Shown: positions 1 to 7,914 of the stretch, in pieces
How the letters are laid out: every line of letters begins with the position of its first letter
Numbering within the stretch: the stretch's first letter is position 1
NCBI GenBank assembly: GCA_947575235.1
Contig: CANPMT010000039.1
Span: forward strand, 1-33,088
Direction: 5' to 3'
From: an uncultured Porphyromonadaceae bacterium
Lineage (GTDB): Bacteria; Bacteroidota; Bacteroidia; Bacteroidales; Muribaculaceae
DNA: 33,088 nucleotides
Made by a program: the position numbers and the translations under genes
Notes under the pieces: model-generated
Told to the model about the DNA's origin: nothing
The model's input: the letters and a program-made list of their open reading frames with translations, nothing else
The model's database searches: none

Positions 1-2302
1 CGGTGGCTTCGAGAGCAATGGACTCTCCAACCTCGATGGTAGCCTCCGACAGATTTAGGGTCACGCCGATTACGGGCTGTGTCACGGTAATCACACATGA
101 GGCAGAGATGCCATTAGAAGTAGTCACGGTTATTGTGGTCTTTCCGGCCGACTGCGCCTTTATAACTCCCGACTCGCTGACGGTCGCTACCGTCGTATCA
201 GAGCTTCTCCAAGTCAGAGTCTTGTCAGTAGCATTGTCCGGAGAGACAGTGGCTTCGAGAGCAATGCTCTCCCCAACTTCGATGGTAGCCTCCGACAGAT
301 TTAGGGTCACACCTGTCACAGGCTGGGTTACGATGACCTCACATTCTGCTGAGAGTCCGACATGAGTGCTGACTTTAATGGTAGTTTTTCCCGGTTTGCG
401 GGCAGTTACAACACCAATATTCTCAGAACTTGTATTGTCAACAGATGCAACGTCTGCATTTGAACTTGACCATTTATAATTAACTTCTGCTCCCTCCGGA
501 TATACATGAGGAATAAGGCTTAATTTCCCTCCGACATTGACTGTCTGCGAAGTTTCGTCAAACCATATACGCTCAAGACTTGGTGTCACTTTAACTTTTA
601 TCACTGTTGACAATCCTGTGTTGGAGGATACGGTGATATCAGTACTGCCGGCACCCACAGGAACGATAAATGGTCCAGTGGCTCCGTTCAAAGTCTCCAC
701 AACTTTGGCTACATGTTCATTCCCACTTTTGTAAGTGTATGCAAATGGTTGCAATATATTACTTTCACAGATTTGCACCTTAAAAGGATAGGCTATCCCT
801 CCGGCAACGAGATTTACACTTTTATCGATTTCGCCGTCAATAGTAAGATGGCGGTAATTTGCATTGCTCCACTTGGTAAGTGCAGAAGTGCCACAAAATG
901 CTTTCCACTCGTCCAATACCTTCTTGCTGTTAAAGAGCAGGTTCTTTGTTGTTATTCCATTATTGGTGGCTTCTGAGACGGTGAAGGAGAATTCAGGAAG
1001 ATTATCAGCAAGAATGGTCATCTGTTCCAATGTCTTCACCTCGAATGTACCTGCACCTATTTTACGTATCCCTTTCCCAATAAGGACATTGGTTAGGCTT
1101 GAAGAGGCTATTCCCTGAGTGCCGATAGTCTCCACGCAGTCAGGGATTGTCAGATTAGATATTTTAGAGAATCTGAAGGCTTTTTCCCCTATTTCAGTCA
1201 CGGTGTAGGGATGACCTTGAAAGTAGACAGTCTCAGGTATAGTCTCCACACCATCCTTACCATCAATAAGGCTACAGGTGGAATCGGTCAATGCAGAATA
1301 CATCATACCATCATACAAGAAACGGTCGGCCGTCTCGGTGCTTATTGTTATGTAATTCTTAAACTCACTCCACCCCGGGGCTGAGGTATAGGCAGCCAAT
1401 GCTGTGTCAAGCACATATACTGGCGTTGACTTGCTGACTCCGTCAAAACAGTATTGTCCGAGAACAGGAGGTTCCGGATTTAGAGAGGTTATCTTGGATA
1501 TCTTTGCATTCAGGAAACATCCCTCGCCAATACTTTTGACATGGGCCGGGAATGTTACTTCATCAAGTAATTGGTAATTGGCAAACGCATATTTTGAAAC
1601 TGACGTTACAGAGGTAGGTATGGTCAGGTTGCGAAGTGTCTCACCACTGATTTCCAATGTGACAGGAGCGATAGAATAGATTCCGGCACTGAAAGGATTG
1701 GCTTGAAAATCCTCGAATTCTATTTTACACCAGGATTCCAGGCTGGCTGCTTTCACGGAAGATAGTTTGGTGCACATTGAGAACGTACTTTTGCCTACCT
1801 TGCGGAGGGTGGAGGGGAAACTCACAGAAACAAGTGAGGTGCATTGATTGAAGACTGAACCGCCTATGGATGACACTCTCTCGGGAAATTCCACCTCAGA
1901 GAGCTTGGAGCAATTGCTGAAAGCCTCATCTCCAATTGTCAACGGGTCGTAAACGTCGCGAAACTGAACAGATGTCATTGAGCGGCAGCCAAAGAACGCT
2001 CTTCTCTTCACTTCGATAAGTGTTGGGGGAAGGGAGAGAGATGTGATGGAAGTACACATCTGAAATCCCTCTTCGGCCACCTTGGCAATACTGTATTGAA
2101 CACCATTGGCACTGATAGCGCCCGGAATCTCAATATATCCCGAGATGTATTTATTTGCGGCAGACACTTCCGCGAGTTGGGTCCCCCAGGGAGTAGTGTC
2201 ATAACCGATATAGGTGAAATTTCCCACGGACATTGAGGCCCGCATACCCATTGCCCATGAGATGAACAATAGGAAAATCAAAAATTTTCTGAATCTGATC
2301 AT
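1..2302 (-). CDS. BspA-like leucine-rich-repeat surface protein with Ig-like (BIG_2) repeats, 3' end outside the window
   Basis: The frame is open from the ATG at 2302 to the window edge, about 767 codons, with no stop. Residues 1-23 form a signal peptide (MIRFRKF, then a hydrophobic run ending near MRAS). Residues of roughly 30-480 carry BspA/TpLRR-type repeats, each resembling 'I..x.AF..C..L..V.FP..V..IG'; examples are 'TIGDEAFSNCSKLSEVEFP' and 'SIGGSVFNQCTSLVSVSFP'. A linker follows, then Ig-like domains of the BIG_2 type with the signature 'GVTLNLSEATIEVGES' and a 'W.SSD..VA.V....G...A...G.TTITV' core. Two BIG_2 units are nearly identical at DNA level with an 82-codon period (246 bp). Proteins of this family are exported and often bind host or microbial surfaces; that role is inferred. 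An anchoring or sorting domain probably lies beyond the window. A TATATTTG promoter element sits at 2346-2353. Confidence 0.9.
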   Translation of the reverse strand, partial: MIRFRKFLIFLLFISWAMGMRASMSVGNFTYIGYDTTPWGTQLAEVSAANKYISGYIEIPGAISANGVQYSIAKVAEEGFQMCTSITSLSLPPTLIEVKRRAFFGCRSMTSVQFRDVYDPLTIGDEAFSNCSKLSEVEFPERVSSIGGSVFNQCTSLVSVSFPSTLRKVGKSTFSMCTKLSSVKAASLESWCKIEFEDFQANPFSAGIYSIAPVTLEISGETLRNLTIPTSVTSVSKYAFANYQLLDEVTFPAHVKSIGEGCFLNAKISKITSLNPEPPVLGQYCFDGVSKSTPVYVLDTALAAYTSAPGWSEFKNYITISTETADRFLYDGMMYSALTDSTCSLIDGKDGVETIPETVYFQGHPYTVTEIGEKAFRFSKISNLTIPDCVETIGTQGIASSSLTNVLIGKGIRKIGAGTFEVKTLEQMTILADNLPEFSFTVSEATNNGITTKNLLFNSKKVLDEWKAFCGTSALTKWSNANYRHLTIDGEIDKSVNLVAGGIAYPFKVQICESNILQPFAYTYKSGNEHVAKVVETLNGATGPFIVPVGAGSTDITVSSNTGLSTVIKVKVTPSLERIWFDETSQTVNVGGKLSLIPHVYPEGAEVNYKWSSSNADVASVDNTSSENIGVVTARKPGKTTIKVSTHVGLSAECEVIVTQPVTGVTLNLSEATIEVGESIALEATVSPDNATDKTLTWRSSDTTVATVSESGVIKAQSAGKTTITVTTSNGISASCVITVTQPVIGVTLNLSEATIEVGESIALEAT
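3..330 (-). repeat. 246-bp tandem coding repeat (BIG_2 domain units)
   Basis: The stretch beginning GGCTTCGAGAGCAATG near base 6 recurs near base 252, and the downstream 70 bases match almost perfectly (CGATGGTAGCCTCCGACAG in both). The period of 246 bp equals 82 codons, so the repeat preserves the frame. It encodes consecutive Ig-like domains. The array continues out of the window on the left. Confidence 0.85.
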
Positions 2303-2345
2303 GATGCTTTTCGTTATATTAAACATTGCCATAAATTAGCAGATG

Positions 2346-2377
2346 CAAATATAAACCGAAAAGGGGGATATAAAAAT
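2346..2377 (-). promoter_or_regulatory. Candidate promoter of the BspA-like gene
   Basis: On the minus strand TATATTTG (plus bases 2346-2353) matches the Bacteroidetes -7 element TAnnTTTG. A T-rich -33 region (TTTT) lies about 20 bases upstream. The predicted start lies about 35-40 bases before the ATG at 2302. Confidence 0.45.
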
Positions 2378-2397
2378 AGACCTCTACTTTTGCGGAA

Positions 2398-3561
2398 TCA
2401 GAGCTTGCGCACCGGCAGATTCAGCCAGTCGATAACCTCTTTCTCACATTTCAACCATTCCTCCTTCATGTCGCTGTCGCTCTTCCCCCAGTCGGACGCG
2501 GAGAGATGTCTCTTCTTCCTTCCTAAAAATACCTGTGTCAGCTCTTTCTGTGGCACAGGTATGCGTCCTTCGCCAATCTTATATGACAGGCCGATGAAGA
2601 ACTGCCTCGCAAGATAGGTGAACTTGTAATTGGGAATGCCTTTCACGATATAGGCTGACTCCCCGAACCGCTCTATATATCCCTTCTCAAGACAGTTCCT
2701 CACAAATACATCCGTAAACAATCTACGTCCCTCCTTACCGAAACGCATATCTATCGTCTCCAGAAGTCGGTCGAGACCCTCCGGTGAATATGTGCATGCA
2801 AGGAGATTGTCATAGATCTCTCCAAACCGCGGAGCCACTACCTCGGCCAACTGAAGATTGCGTTTATAATCCTGATAGAATACCTCCAACCTTTTCACCG
2901 CATCGCCCAGCATATTGTGGCCTTCTACGTTAAGACGCAACCAGAAAGGCCAGAAGGTGCCATTCTCTCCGTTGTTTGACATCTTCATCTGATTCGTCAT
3001 CCCGAGATATTTCTTTGCGCTCCTCACCTTGCGCCAATCTTCCAACACATGGAACTGGAATGCCGCTGTGGTGACCCAACTGTCGGATATGGCCTTGACG
3101 CCGTAATATATCTCTACATCGGGATGAAAGAGGTCGTATTCTATCAGGAATTCGTATGTCAGACTGTGGGTGTCATCTCGAAGCACCCCCAGTTTGCACA
3201 TAAGATGCGCAGGCTCGAAACTTCTGTCGCCGCAATATCCATGAATGAATCCTGACAGGTCGGACGGGAAGGGACTGTCATCAGGTGTGATCTCACCCCT
3301 CTTGCCACAGCGGGTTTTCTCGACAATCAGATCCATATATTCGCTGATACGTGCAATAGTCTTATTCAGAGGCTCTTTACACGAGCCACTGGTGTAATTC
3401 ACTTTGACAGAGTCCTGACATGACTGTGCGACAGTGGGATTGACACGAGAATGCTCCACACTGAGTTTGAGCATCTCAGTGCAGTAGGGGATTGAACACT
3501 CCTTGGTCATCTGCAACCAGAACTTACGGTTGGCTTCTCCGACCGATTTATCTTCGTTCAT
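2398..3561 (-). CDS. Conserved-looking protein of unknown function, translationally coupled to yaaA
   Basis: This ORF encodes 387 residues from ATG 3561; a TTG one codon upstream is less likely. It overlaps the end of yaaA by 14 bases in another frame, so coupled translation is likely. I do not recognise the family. There is no signal peptide or membrane segment. The protein is soluble, Cys-containing (an N-terminal 'SIPYC', a 'GSC' and a 'GYCGD') and rich in aromatic residues, for example 'NGTFWPFWLRLNVEGHNM' and 'YKFTYLARQFFIGLSYKIG'. The C-terminal third is basic. Coding character is good: composition resembles yaaA, and the long frame has few plausible competitors. Its position suggests a role tied to YaaA (iron or peroxide handling) or simple co-transcription; this is inference. 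Confidence 0.8.
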   Translation of the reverse strand: MNEDKSVGEANRKFWLQMTKECSIPYCTEMLKLSVEHSRVNPTVAQSCQDSVKVNYTSGSCKEPLNKTIARISEYMDLIVEKTRCGKRGEITPDDSPFPSDLSGFIHGYCGDRSFEPAHLMCKLGVLRDDTHSLTYEFLIEYDLFHPDVEIYYGVKAISDSWVTTAAFQFHVLEDWRKVRSAKKYLGMTNQMKMSNNGENGTFWPFWLRLNVEGHNMLGDAVKRLEVFYQDYKRNLQLAEVVAPRFGEIYDNLLACTYSPEGLDRLLETIDMRFGKEGRRLFTDVFVRNCLEKGYIERFGESAYIVKGIPNYKFTYLARQFFIGLSYKIGEGRIPVPQKELTQVFLGRKKRHLSASDWGKSDSDMKEEWLKCEKEVIDWLNLPVRKL

Positions 3562-4372
3562 CAAGACTGCAGTTTTTTACGGTATGAAAAATGCAAAACT
3601 GACGCGGGGCCTCAGATGGAGGGGTGTTTTCGTCGGGAACGGCGTACATTGTGTCGGTTGAGAGTGCATGTAATTCATCGACGCTGTCGATGCGGCGTAG
3701 GATAATCTCACGCAGCAGCTTGCCGCGGAGAGTCTTAAGGAGCGTTGAATGTGGCCGCTTCAATTCTCCATCTTCGCCGGCCACAAGGAAATCTACCTTC
3801 GTCACTTTCACTCCGGCTTTTTTCAACTTGTTCCAATCCACACATTTGGCGGCATCGGCAGGGAGAAGATCCAAGACCTCCGTCTCACCGTCCTGTGAGA
3901 GAGATTCATTCAGCAGGGGGGTGACCAGCGGCTTCCAATATGCCGACATCGAAACATCACCCGGAGCAATGCGCGGCGAGAAGTCGAGCCGATATGGTTT
4001 CACAATGTCATCGCCGCGCAGCCAGCCGTAGAGCGAGGAGATGATGTCGGTCTTCCCCTCCGCCCACTGCCGCTCGCCGGGAGTCAGCGAGGGATAATCC
4101 AAAGCTCTGAACACCACTCCGGTATACGCAGCCAGGGCTTTTTGTCCAATCGACTTGTTGGGAAATTCATAAGCCATATTCATAAAATCGGCGGTGAGTT
4201 TCGGACTGAGTTTCAGTGCGCTCCCCATAGTCTGCGGTCCGCGTAGAATCCAGTCGGCCATGAAGGATGTGGCCAACGCATCCAGCCGTGGACGATGGGC
4301 GGTAAACATTTCAGGGGATACAACCTCATCGCACCCTGACATAGTTTTCGATTCAGCAATCAGAATTCTCAT
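3548..4372 (-). CDS. yaaA: Peroxide stress protein YaaA (DUF328/UPF0246)
   Basis: The protein has 274 residues, close to the usual 250-260. It shows the family hallmarks: an N-terminal 'ILIAESKT' in place of the common 'ILISPAKT', a central 'AYTGVVFRALDY' (about 81-93) and 'ISSLYGWLRGDDIVKPYRLDF' in two parts (about 111-131). The C-terminus carries 'KVDFLVAGEDG' and a conserved 'RGKLLREIILRR'. In E. coli YaaA lowers free intracellular iron and so limits Fenton damage during H2O2 stress. Start ATG 4372 is the first in frame and lies about 65 bases from a well-formed promoter (4444-4475). It is divergent from the CorC-like gene and 1.6 kb from a catalase, which fits an oxidative-stress neighbourhood. 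Confidence 0.93.
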   Translation of the reverse strand: MRILIAESKTMSGCDEVVSPEMFTAHRPRLDALATSFMADWILRGPQTMGSALKLSPKLTADFMNMAYEFPNKSIGQKALAAYTGVVFRALDYPSLTPGERQWAEGKTDIISSLYGWLRGDDIVKPYRLDFSPRIAPGDVSMSAYWKPLVTPLLNESLSQDGETEVLDLLPADAAKCVDWNKLKKAGVKVTKVDFLVAGEDGELKRPHSTLLKTLRGKLLREIILRRIDSVDELHALSTDTMYAVPDENTPPSEAPRQFCIFHTVKNCSLDERR

Positions 4373-4424
4373 ATTTTCAAATTTATTTCAGCGCATCATG
4401 AAAGGATAACGATGTTGGAGAAAC

Positions 4425-4444
4425 GCATGTTGTTATAATATCGC
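4425..4444. promoter_or_regulatory. Weak third copy of the shared stress-operator-like motif at yaaA
   Basis: GCATGTTGTTATAATATCGC agrees with 13 of 20 aligned bases of the catalase-upstream palindrome and overlaps the predicted yaaA start of transcription. Its own symmetry is poor. This copy is only suggestive. Confidence 0.25.
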
Positions 4445-4475
4445 AAAATTAATAATAAAAACAGATGATTGCAAA
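4444..4475 (-). promoter_or_regulatory. Promoter of yaaA
   Basis: Reading the minus strand, TTTG (4475-4472), 20 bases, then TAATTTTG (4451-4444) is an exact match to the Bacteroidetes TTTG-N20-TAnnTTTG consensus. Transcription should begin near 4437, within a segment (4425-4444) that weakly resembles the palindrome found before the catalase gene. Confidence 0.75.
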
Positions 4476-4554
4476 TGCTGATACTAAAATAGAAGCCTCC
4501 CCACTTCCCCTGCCGGAGACAGGCTGAAAGTGCCGATAAACCATTCTTAACATA

Positions 4555-4575
4555 TGTATGTTATCAAAATACACA
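4555..4575. promoter_or_regulatory. Palindromic operator-like site before the CorC-like gene
   Basis: The 21-base segment TGTATG-TTATCAAAA-TACACA has 7 of 10 symmetric pairs. Together with its left flank (TTCTTAAnAnAnGTATGTTATCA) it matches the sequence before the catalase at 5950-5970. Because it would overlap an ATG at 4554, it also argues for the later start at 4593. TATGTTAT inside it may serve as a poor -7 element of an activator-dependent promoter. Confidence 0.5.
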
Positions 4576-4592
4576 TCATTATTTTAAAATAT

Positions 4593-5867
4593 ATGGATGA
4601 CCTGATTATAATCTGCGTGCTGATACTGCTTAACGGAGTATTCTCCATGTCGGAAGTGGCCCTCATCTCAGCCCGTAAATCAAAACTTTCAACCGAGGCC
4701 AAGGGTGGGAGCCGAAGTGCCGCCACTGCACTGCAGCTTGCAAATGAGCCGGAACGTTTCCTCTCGACTGTACAGATAGGCATCACACTCATCGGGATAT
4801 TGACAGGTTTGTTCTCGGGAGCCACAATAGCCGGCGAATTCGGGAAGGTGCTTGAGTCATGGGGGCTTAAAACTTCCGTGGCAATGACTGTGTCGAAGAT
4901 TCTGATAGTGTCAGTTGTCACCTATCTGTCGATAGTAGTAGGTGAGCTTGTGCCTAAGCGCATAGGGATGAATATGTCAGACAGGATTGCGAAGCTCGTG
5001 GCACCCGTGATGAGAATACTGTCAATCGCCACCTATCCGATTGTATGGATACTCTCAGTATCTACCACAGGAATATCGAAGCTCCTGCGTATCGACAAGA
5101 AGTCGTCGGGCGTGACCGAGGAGGAGATCAAATCCCTGATAAAGGAGGGCACCGAGACGGGAGAGGTGCAGGAGATTGAACAGGATATTATGGAACGTAC
5201 ACTTATTCTGGGAGATCTCAGGGTGGAGTCGATAATGACGGTGCGTGGCGATGTGGTGTGCCTTACCAGCGACATGACTGCCGCTGAAGTGAGAGATATA
5301 TTGCTGCATGAGCTGCATTCCTCGTATCCGGTCTATAATCCGCTTAAGACCGAAATCGTGGGTGTGATTTCGTTGAAGCAACTGATTCTTGCCATTGATG
5401 AGGAGAGTTTCAATCTCGGCACGATGTTGACCGACAGTCTATATGTGCCTGAGAATATGAAGGTCTACGATGTGCTTGACACGTTCAGGCAGTCGAAAAC
5501 CCATTCCGCCCTGGTGTGCGATGAGTATGGCGCTTTTTGCGGGGTAATCACACTTATGGATATCCTCGATGGGCTGGTAGGGAGTTGTCCCGACACTCTT
5601 GACGAGCCGATGATAGTGAAACGTACGGATATGGATGAATGGCTCGTAGACGGACGTTGTCCCATATTTGACTTTCTATCATATTTCGATAAAGAGGATC
5701 TCTTCACCCCTGAGTCATATACCACGATGGGCGGTCTTATGATGAATCACCTCAAACGCGTGCCGGGGGTAGGCGACACTATAACCTGGAACGGATTCCG
5801 TATGGAGGTGGTGGATATGGATGCTGCCCGGGTTGATAAGATAGCTGTAGTAAATGGAATGCCCTAA
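4593..5867 (+). CDS. CorC/TlyC (hemolysin-like) family CBS-domain membrane protein
   Basis: The gene encodes 424 residues from ATG 4593. An ATG at 4554 exists, but family members begin like 'MDDLIIICVLILLNGVFSMSE', so the later start is chosen. Domains in order: a DUF21/CNNM transmembrane domain of about three to four helices (1-180, with the typical 'NGVFSMSEVALISARKSKL' and 'LVPKRIGMN'), a linker helix 'EEEIKSLIKEGTETG', two CBS motifs (about 195-320, 'VMTRR'-like segment 'ESIMTVRGDVVCL' and 'SALVCDEYGAFCGVITLMDIL'), and a C-terminal CorC_HlyC domain. Relatives move or regulate divalent cations (Mg, Co or Zn); the name hemolysin is historical. Location is the inner membrane. It stands between yaaA and the catalase and shares an operator-like site with the latter. 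Confidence 0.9.
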   Translation: MDDLIIICVLILLNGVFSMSEVALISARKSKLSTEAKGGSRSAATALQLANEPERFLSTVQIGITLIGILTGLFSGATIAGEFGKVLESWGLKTSVAMTVSKILIVSVVTYLSIVVGELVPKRIGMNMSDRIAKLVAPVMRILSIATYPIVWILSVSTTGISKLLRIDKKSSGVTEEEIKSLIKEGTETGEVQEIEQDIMERTLILGDLRVESIMTVRGDVVCLTSDMTAAEVRDILLHELHSSYPVYNPLKTEIVGVISLKQLILAIDEESFNLGTMLTDSLYVPENMKVYDVLDTFRQSKTHSALVCDEYGAFCGVITLMDILDGLVGSCPDTLDEPMIVKRTDMDEWLVDGRCPIFDFLSYFDKEDLFTPESYTTMGGLMMNHLKRVPGVGDTITWNGFRMEVVDMDAARVDKIAVVNGMP

Positions 5868-5916
5868 GGGCGTTTTTACGCAAATATTGCACCGAATTAT
5901 CTTAGATATTTCGGTG
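5861..5916 (+). terminator. Possible terminator(s) after the CorC-like gene
   Basis: GCCC-TAA-GGGC followed by GTTTTT overlaps the stop codon and is a minimal intrinsic terminator. A second hairpin, CACCGAA (5890-5896) with TTCGGTG (5910-5916) and additional inner pairs, follows; only a weak T-tract (GTTTTAG) comes after it. Confidence 0.4.
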
Positions 5917-5958
5917 TGATGTTTTAGTAGATTTAGGGAGTAAACCTTTCTTAATACA

Positions 5959-5979
5959 GGTATGTTATCATAGCATACC
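5959..5979. promoter_or_regulatory. Near-perfect 21-bp palindrome before the catalase gene
   Basis: GGTATG-T-TATCATA-G-CATACC has 9 of 10 symmetric pairs around a central C. It lies 42 bases before the catalase ATG and shares the block TTCTTAAnAnAnGTATGTTATCA with the site before the CorC-like gene. An 8-bp inverted partner, TATGATAA at 5987-5994, complements TTATCATA at 5965-5972. It is likely an operator for a peroxide-responsive regulator (OxyR or Fur/PerR class); the regulator is not identified. Confidence 0.6.
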
Positions 5980-6021
5980 GACTTATTATGATAAACACAC
6001 ATTAAAAACCATTGTGATTGT

Positions 6022-7518
6022 ATGGATAAGAAAAGACTGACTGCTGAAAACGGCCGGCCTATCGCCGACAACCAAAATGTACAGACGGCGGGTCTGCGTG
6101 GCCCCCAGACCATGATGGACCCATGGTATCTTGAAAAAATGGCCCATTTCGACCGTGAGGTCATACCCGAGAGGAGAATGCATGCGAAAGGTTCGGGTGC
6201 ATTCGGCACTTTCACCGTTACAAACGACATATCAGAGTATACACGTGCCTCTATTTTTTCGGAGGTTGGGAAACAGACTCCCTGTCTGGTTCGGTTCTCA
6301 ACGGTTGCAGGTGAGCGTGGCGCCGCTGACGCGGAACGTGATATCAGAGGTTTCGCGATGAAATTCTATACGGATGAGGGTAACTGGGATCTCGTGGGGA
6401 ATAATACACCGGTTTTCTTTTTACGCGATCCGTTGAAATTTCCCGACCTTAACCATGCCATAAAAAGAGATCCGCGCACCGGAATGCGTAATCCCACTGC
6501 CAACTGGGATTTCTGGACCCTGCTCCCTGAGGCTCTGCATCAGATTACCATCACCATGTCGCCGCGTGGCATACCGGCATCGTTCAGGAATATGCATGGA
6601 TTCGGAAGCCACACCTACAGTTTTATAAACAAGGATAACAAGCGCACATGGGTTAAGTTTCATTTCCGCTCACTTCAGGGGATAAAGAATCTGACAGATA
6701 AAGAGGCGGAGGAGATTATCTCCAAAGACCGGGAGTCAAACCAGCGCGATCTGTTCGAGGCTATCGAGCGCGGTGATTTTCCGAAATGGAAGCTGCAGGT
6801 GCAGCTTATGACCGAGGATGAGGCGAAGGAATATCATATCAATCCGTTTGACCTTACCAAGGTATGGTATCACAAGGATTTCCCGTTGCATGATGTAGGT
6901 ATACTGGAACTTAACCGTAATCCGGATAACTTCTTCGCGGAGATTGAGCAGGCAGCTTTCAATCCGGCGAATATAGTGGACGGAATAGGTTTCTCTCCTG
7001 ACAAGATGCTGCAGGGACGTCTCTTCTCATATGGCGACGCTCAGCGTTACCGTCTGGGTGTGAATCATAATCTGATTCCGGTGAACCAGCCTAAGTGTCC
7101 GTATCATTCATATCATCGTGATGGGCAGATGCGTACTGATGGAAACTATGGCGACACAATAGCTTACGAACCCAACAGTTTTGGCGAATGGAAGGATACC
7201 CCTTCGCGTAAGGAACCTCCGTTGGAGCTGCATGGCGATATGTATAATTATGACGAACGGGAGTATGACGATGACTATTACACGCAGCCCGGCAAGCTAT
7301 GGCGGCTGATGAGTGAGGCCGACAAGCAGGCGACCTGCGACAATACCGCCGCACAGATGGAGGGTGTTCCCCTCTTCATAAAGCAGCGTCATGTGCGTGC
7401 GTGCCACAATGCCGATAAGGAATATGGCAGCATGCTTGCCACGGCATTGGGAATCGACCTTGAGGAGGCACTTGTGGCGGAGGACCCGGCGCATCCTTCA
7501 TGGGATAAACGTAAATAA
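6022..7518 (+). CDS. katA: Heme catalase (small-subunit, clade 3 type)
   Basis: The protein has 498 residues, the normal length of small-subunit monofunctional catalases, which convert 2 H2O2 to water and O2. Key residues are visible: distal His54 in 'RRMHAKG', Asn127 in '[11 protein letters not shown]', and the proximal heme ligand Tyr337 in '[14 protein letters not shown]'. Also present are the '[13 protein letters not shown]' signature and the '[18 protein letters not shown]'-like core. It is expected to be cytoplasmic, as no signal peptide is seen. The ATG at 6022 starts the conserved N-terminus '[19 protein letters not shown]'. A palindromic operator lies just upstream, and a 17-bp inverted repeat after the stop may end the transcript. 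The symbol katA (katB in some Bacteroides) is by family. Confidence 0.97.
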   Translation: MDKKRLTAENGRPIADNQNVQTAGLRGPQTMMDPWYLEKMAHFDREVIPERRMHAKGSGAFGTFTVTNDISEYTRASIFSEVGKQTPCLVRFSTVAGERGAADAERDIRGFAMKFYTDEGNWDLVGNNTPVFFLRDPLKFPDLNHAIKRDPRTGMRNPTANWDFWTLLPEALHQITITMSPRGIPASFRNMHGFGSHTYSFINKDNKRTWVKFHFRSLQGIKNLTDKEAEEIISKDRESNQRDLFEAIERGDFPKWKLQVQLMTEDEAKEYHINPFDLTKVWYHKDFPLHDVGILELNRNPDNFFAEIEQAAFNPANIVDGIGFSPDKMLQGRLFSYGDAQRYRLGVNHNLIPVNQPKCPYHSYHRDGQMRTDGNYGDTIAYEPNSFGEWKDTPSRKEPPLELHGDMYNYDEREYDDDYYTQPGKLWRLMSEADKQATCDNTAAQMEGVPLFIKQRHVRACHNADKEYGSMLATALGIDLEEALVAEDPAHPSWDKRK

Positions 7519-7522
7519 ACTA

Positions 7523-7577
7523 TTTCATCTCCATAAAAATTATTACCTTTGTGGAAAAATTTTTTATGGAGATGAAA
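7523..7577. repeat. 17-bp perfect inverted repeat enclosing a promoter
   Basis: TTTCATCTCCATAAAAA (7523-7539) is the exact reverse complement of TTTTTATGGAGATGAAA (7561-7577), with a 21-base loop. The right arm contains the start codon(s) of the following small gene. The loop holds TACCTTTG (7544-7551), a -7 element. In read-through RNA from the catalase the hairpin would mask the start and could end transcription; RNA begun at the loop promoter would lack the left arm and be free. Confidence 0.75.
7544..7551 (+). promoter_or_regulatory. -7 element of the small membrane protein gene
   Basis: TACCTTTG fits TAnnTTTG exactly. The -33 box would fall in the left arm of the inverted repeat (TTTC at 7523-7526). 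Transcription would begin about 7558, so the GTG at 7551 cannot be the start codon. Confidence 0.55.
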
Positions 7578-7841
7578 AAAGAATTAGAATCGTTATTTGT
7601 CCCTGCTGATGCAGGCGCCGGAGAAAAGAAGCGTGATATTCCATTATGGCCATTTGCTGTTTGGCTTTTCTTATTTGTACCCATATGTACGGTAGGACTC
7701 ACGCAACTCCTTTTCTCTTTGGATTTCATATATGCCGAGTGTATGGTGGCTCTTTTGCTAATGTTAGCTACCATATTTCCGGTGACTAAATATGCAATCA
7801 AAAGAGCGGCTAATAGAAAGTCTGATAATTCGCCGGAATAA
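7566..7841 (+). CDS. Small two-helix membrane protein of unknown function
   Basis: About 91 residues from ATG 7566; ATG 7572 is equally possible, because the predicted transcript starts near 7558. A charged N-terminus ('KKELESLF', 'GAGEKKRDI') precedes two hydrophobic stretches, 'LWPFAVWLFLFVPICTVG' and 'CMVALLLMLATIFPV'. The tail is basic (KYAIKRAANRK). Topology is probably inner membrane with both ends in the cytoplasm. I do not recognise the family. It has its own promoter directly after the catalase, so a stress link is positional only. Confidence 0.6.
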   Translation: MEMKKELESLFVPADAGAGEKKRDIPLWPFAVWLFLFVPICTVGLTQLLFSLDFIYAECMVALLLMLATIFPVTKYAIKRAANRKSDNSPE

Positions 7842-7867
7842 AAAAGAGGACGTGGTATCAAGAATAC

Positions 7868-7914
7868 GCCCGGTAGAGGTAAGGTCTTATCAGCCGACCT
7901 TACCTCTACCGGGC
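7868..7914. terminator. Perfect 19-bp hairpin downstream of the small membrane protein gene
   Basis: GCCCGGTAGAGGTAAGGTC (7868-7886) pairs exactly with 7896-7914 across a 9-base loop. There is no T-tract directly after either arm, so this is either a strong non-canonical terminator, an RNA-stabilising hairpin or a small repeat element. On the minus strand T-rich sequence follows only about 25 bases later. Confidence 0.55.

Noticed and set aside
4554..4592. Earlier ATG start for the CorC-like protein
   Set aside because: The extra 13 residues overlap the operator-like site and precede the conserved family N-terminus at 4593.
5987..5994. TATGATAA as a stand-alone -10 type promoter for the catalase
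   Set aside because: It does not fit TAnnTTTG, and it is better explained as an inverted partner of TTATCATA at 5965-5972.
7523..7577. Invertible (phase-variable) promoter, because inverted repeats flank a promoter
   Set aside because: The enclosed segment is only 21 bases, far shorter than known invertible promoters, and no invertase gene is nearby. A hairpin is the simpler reading.
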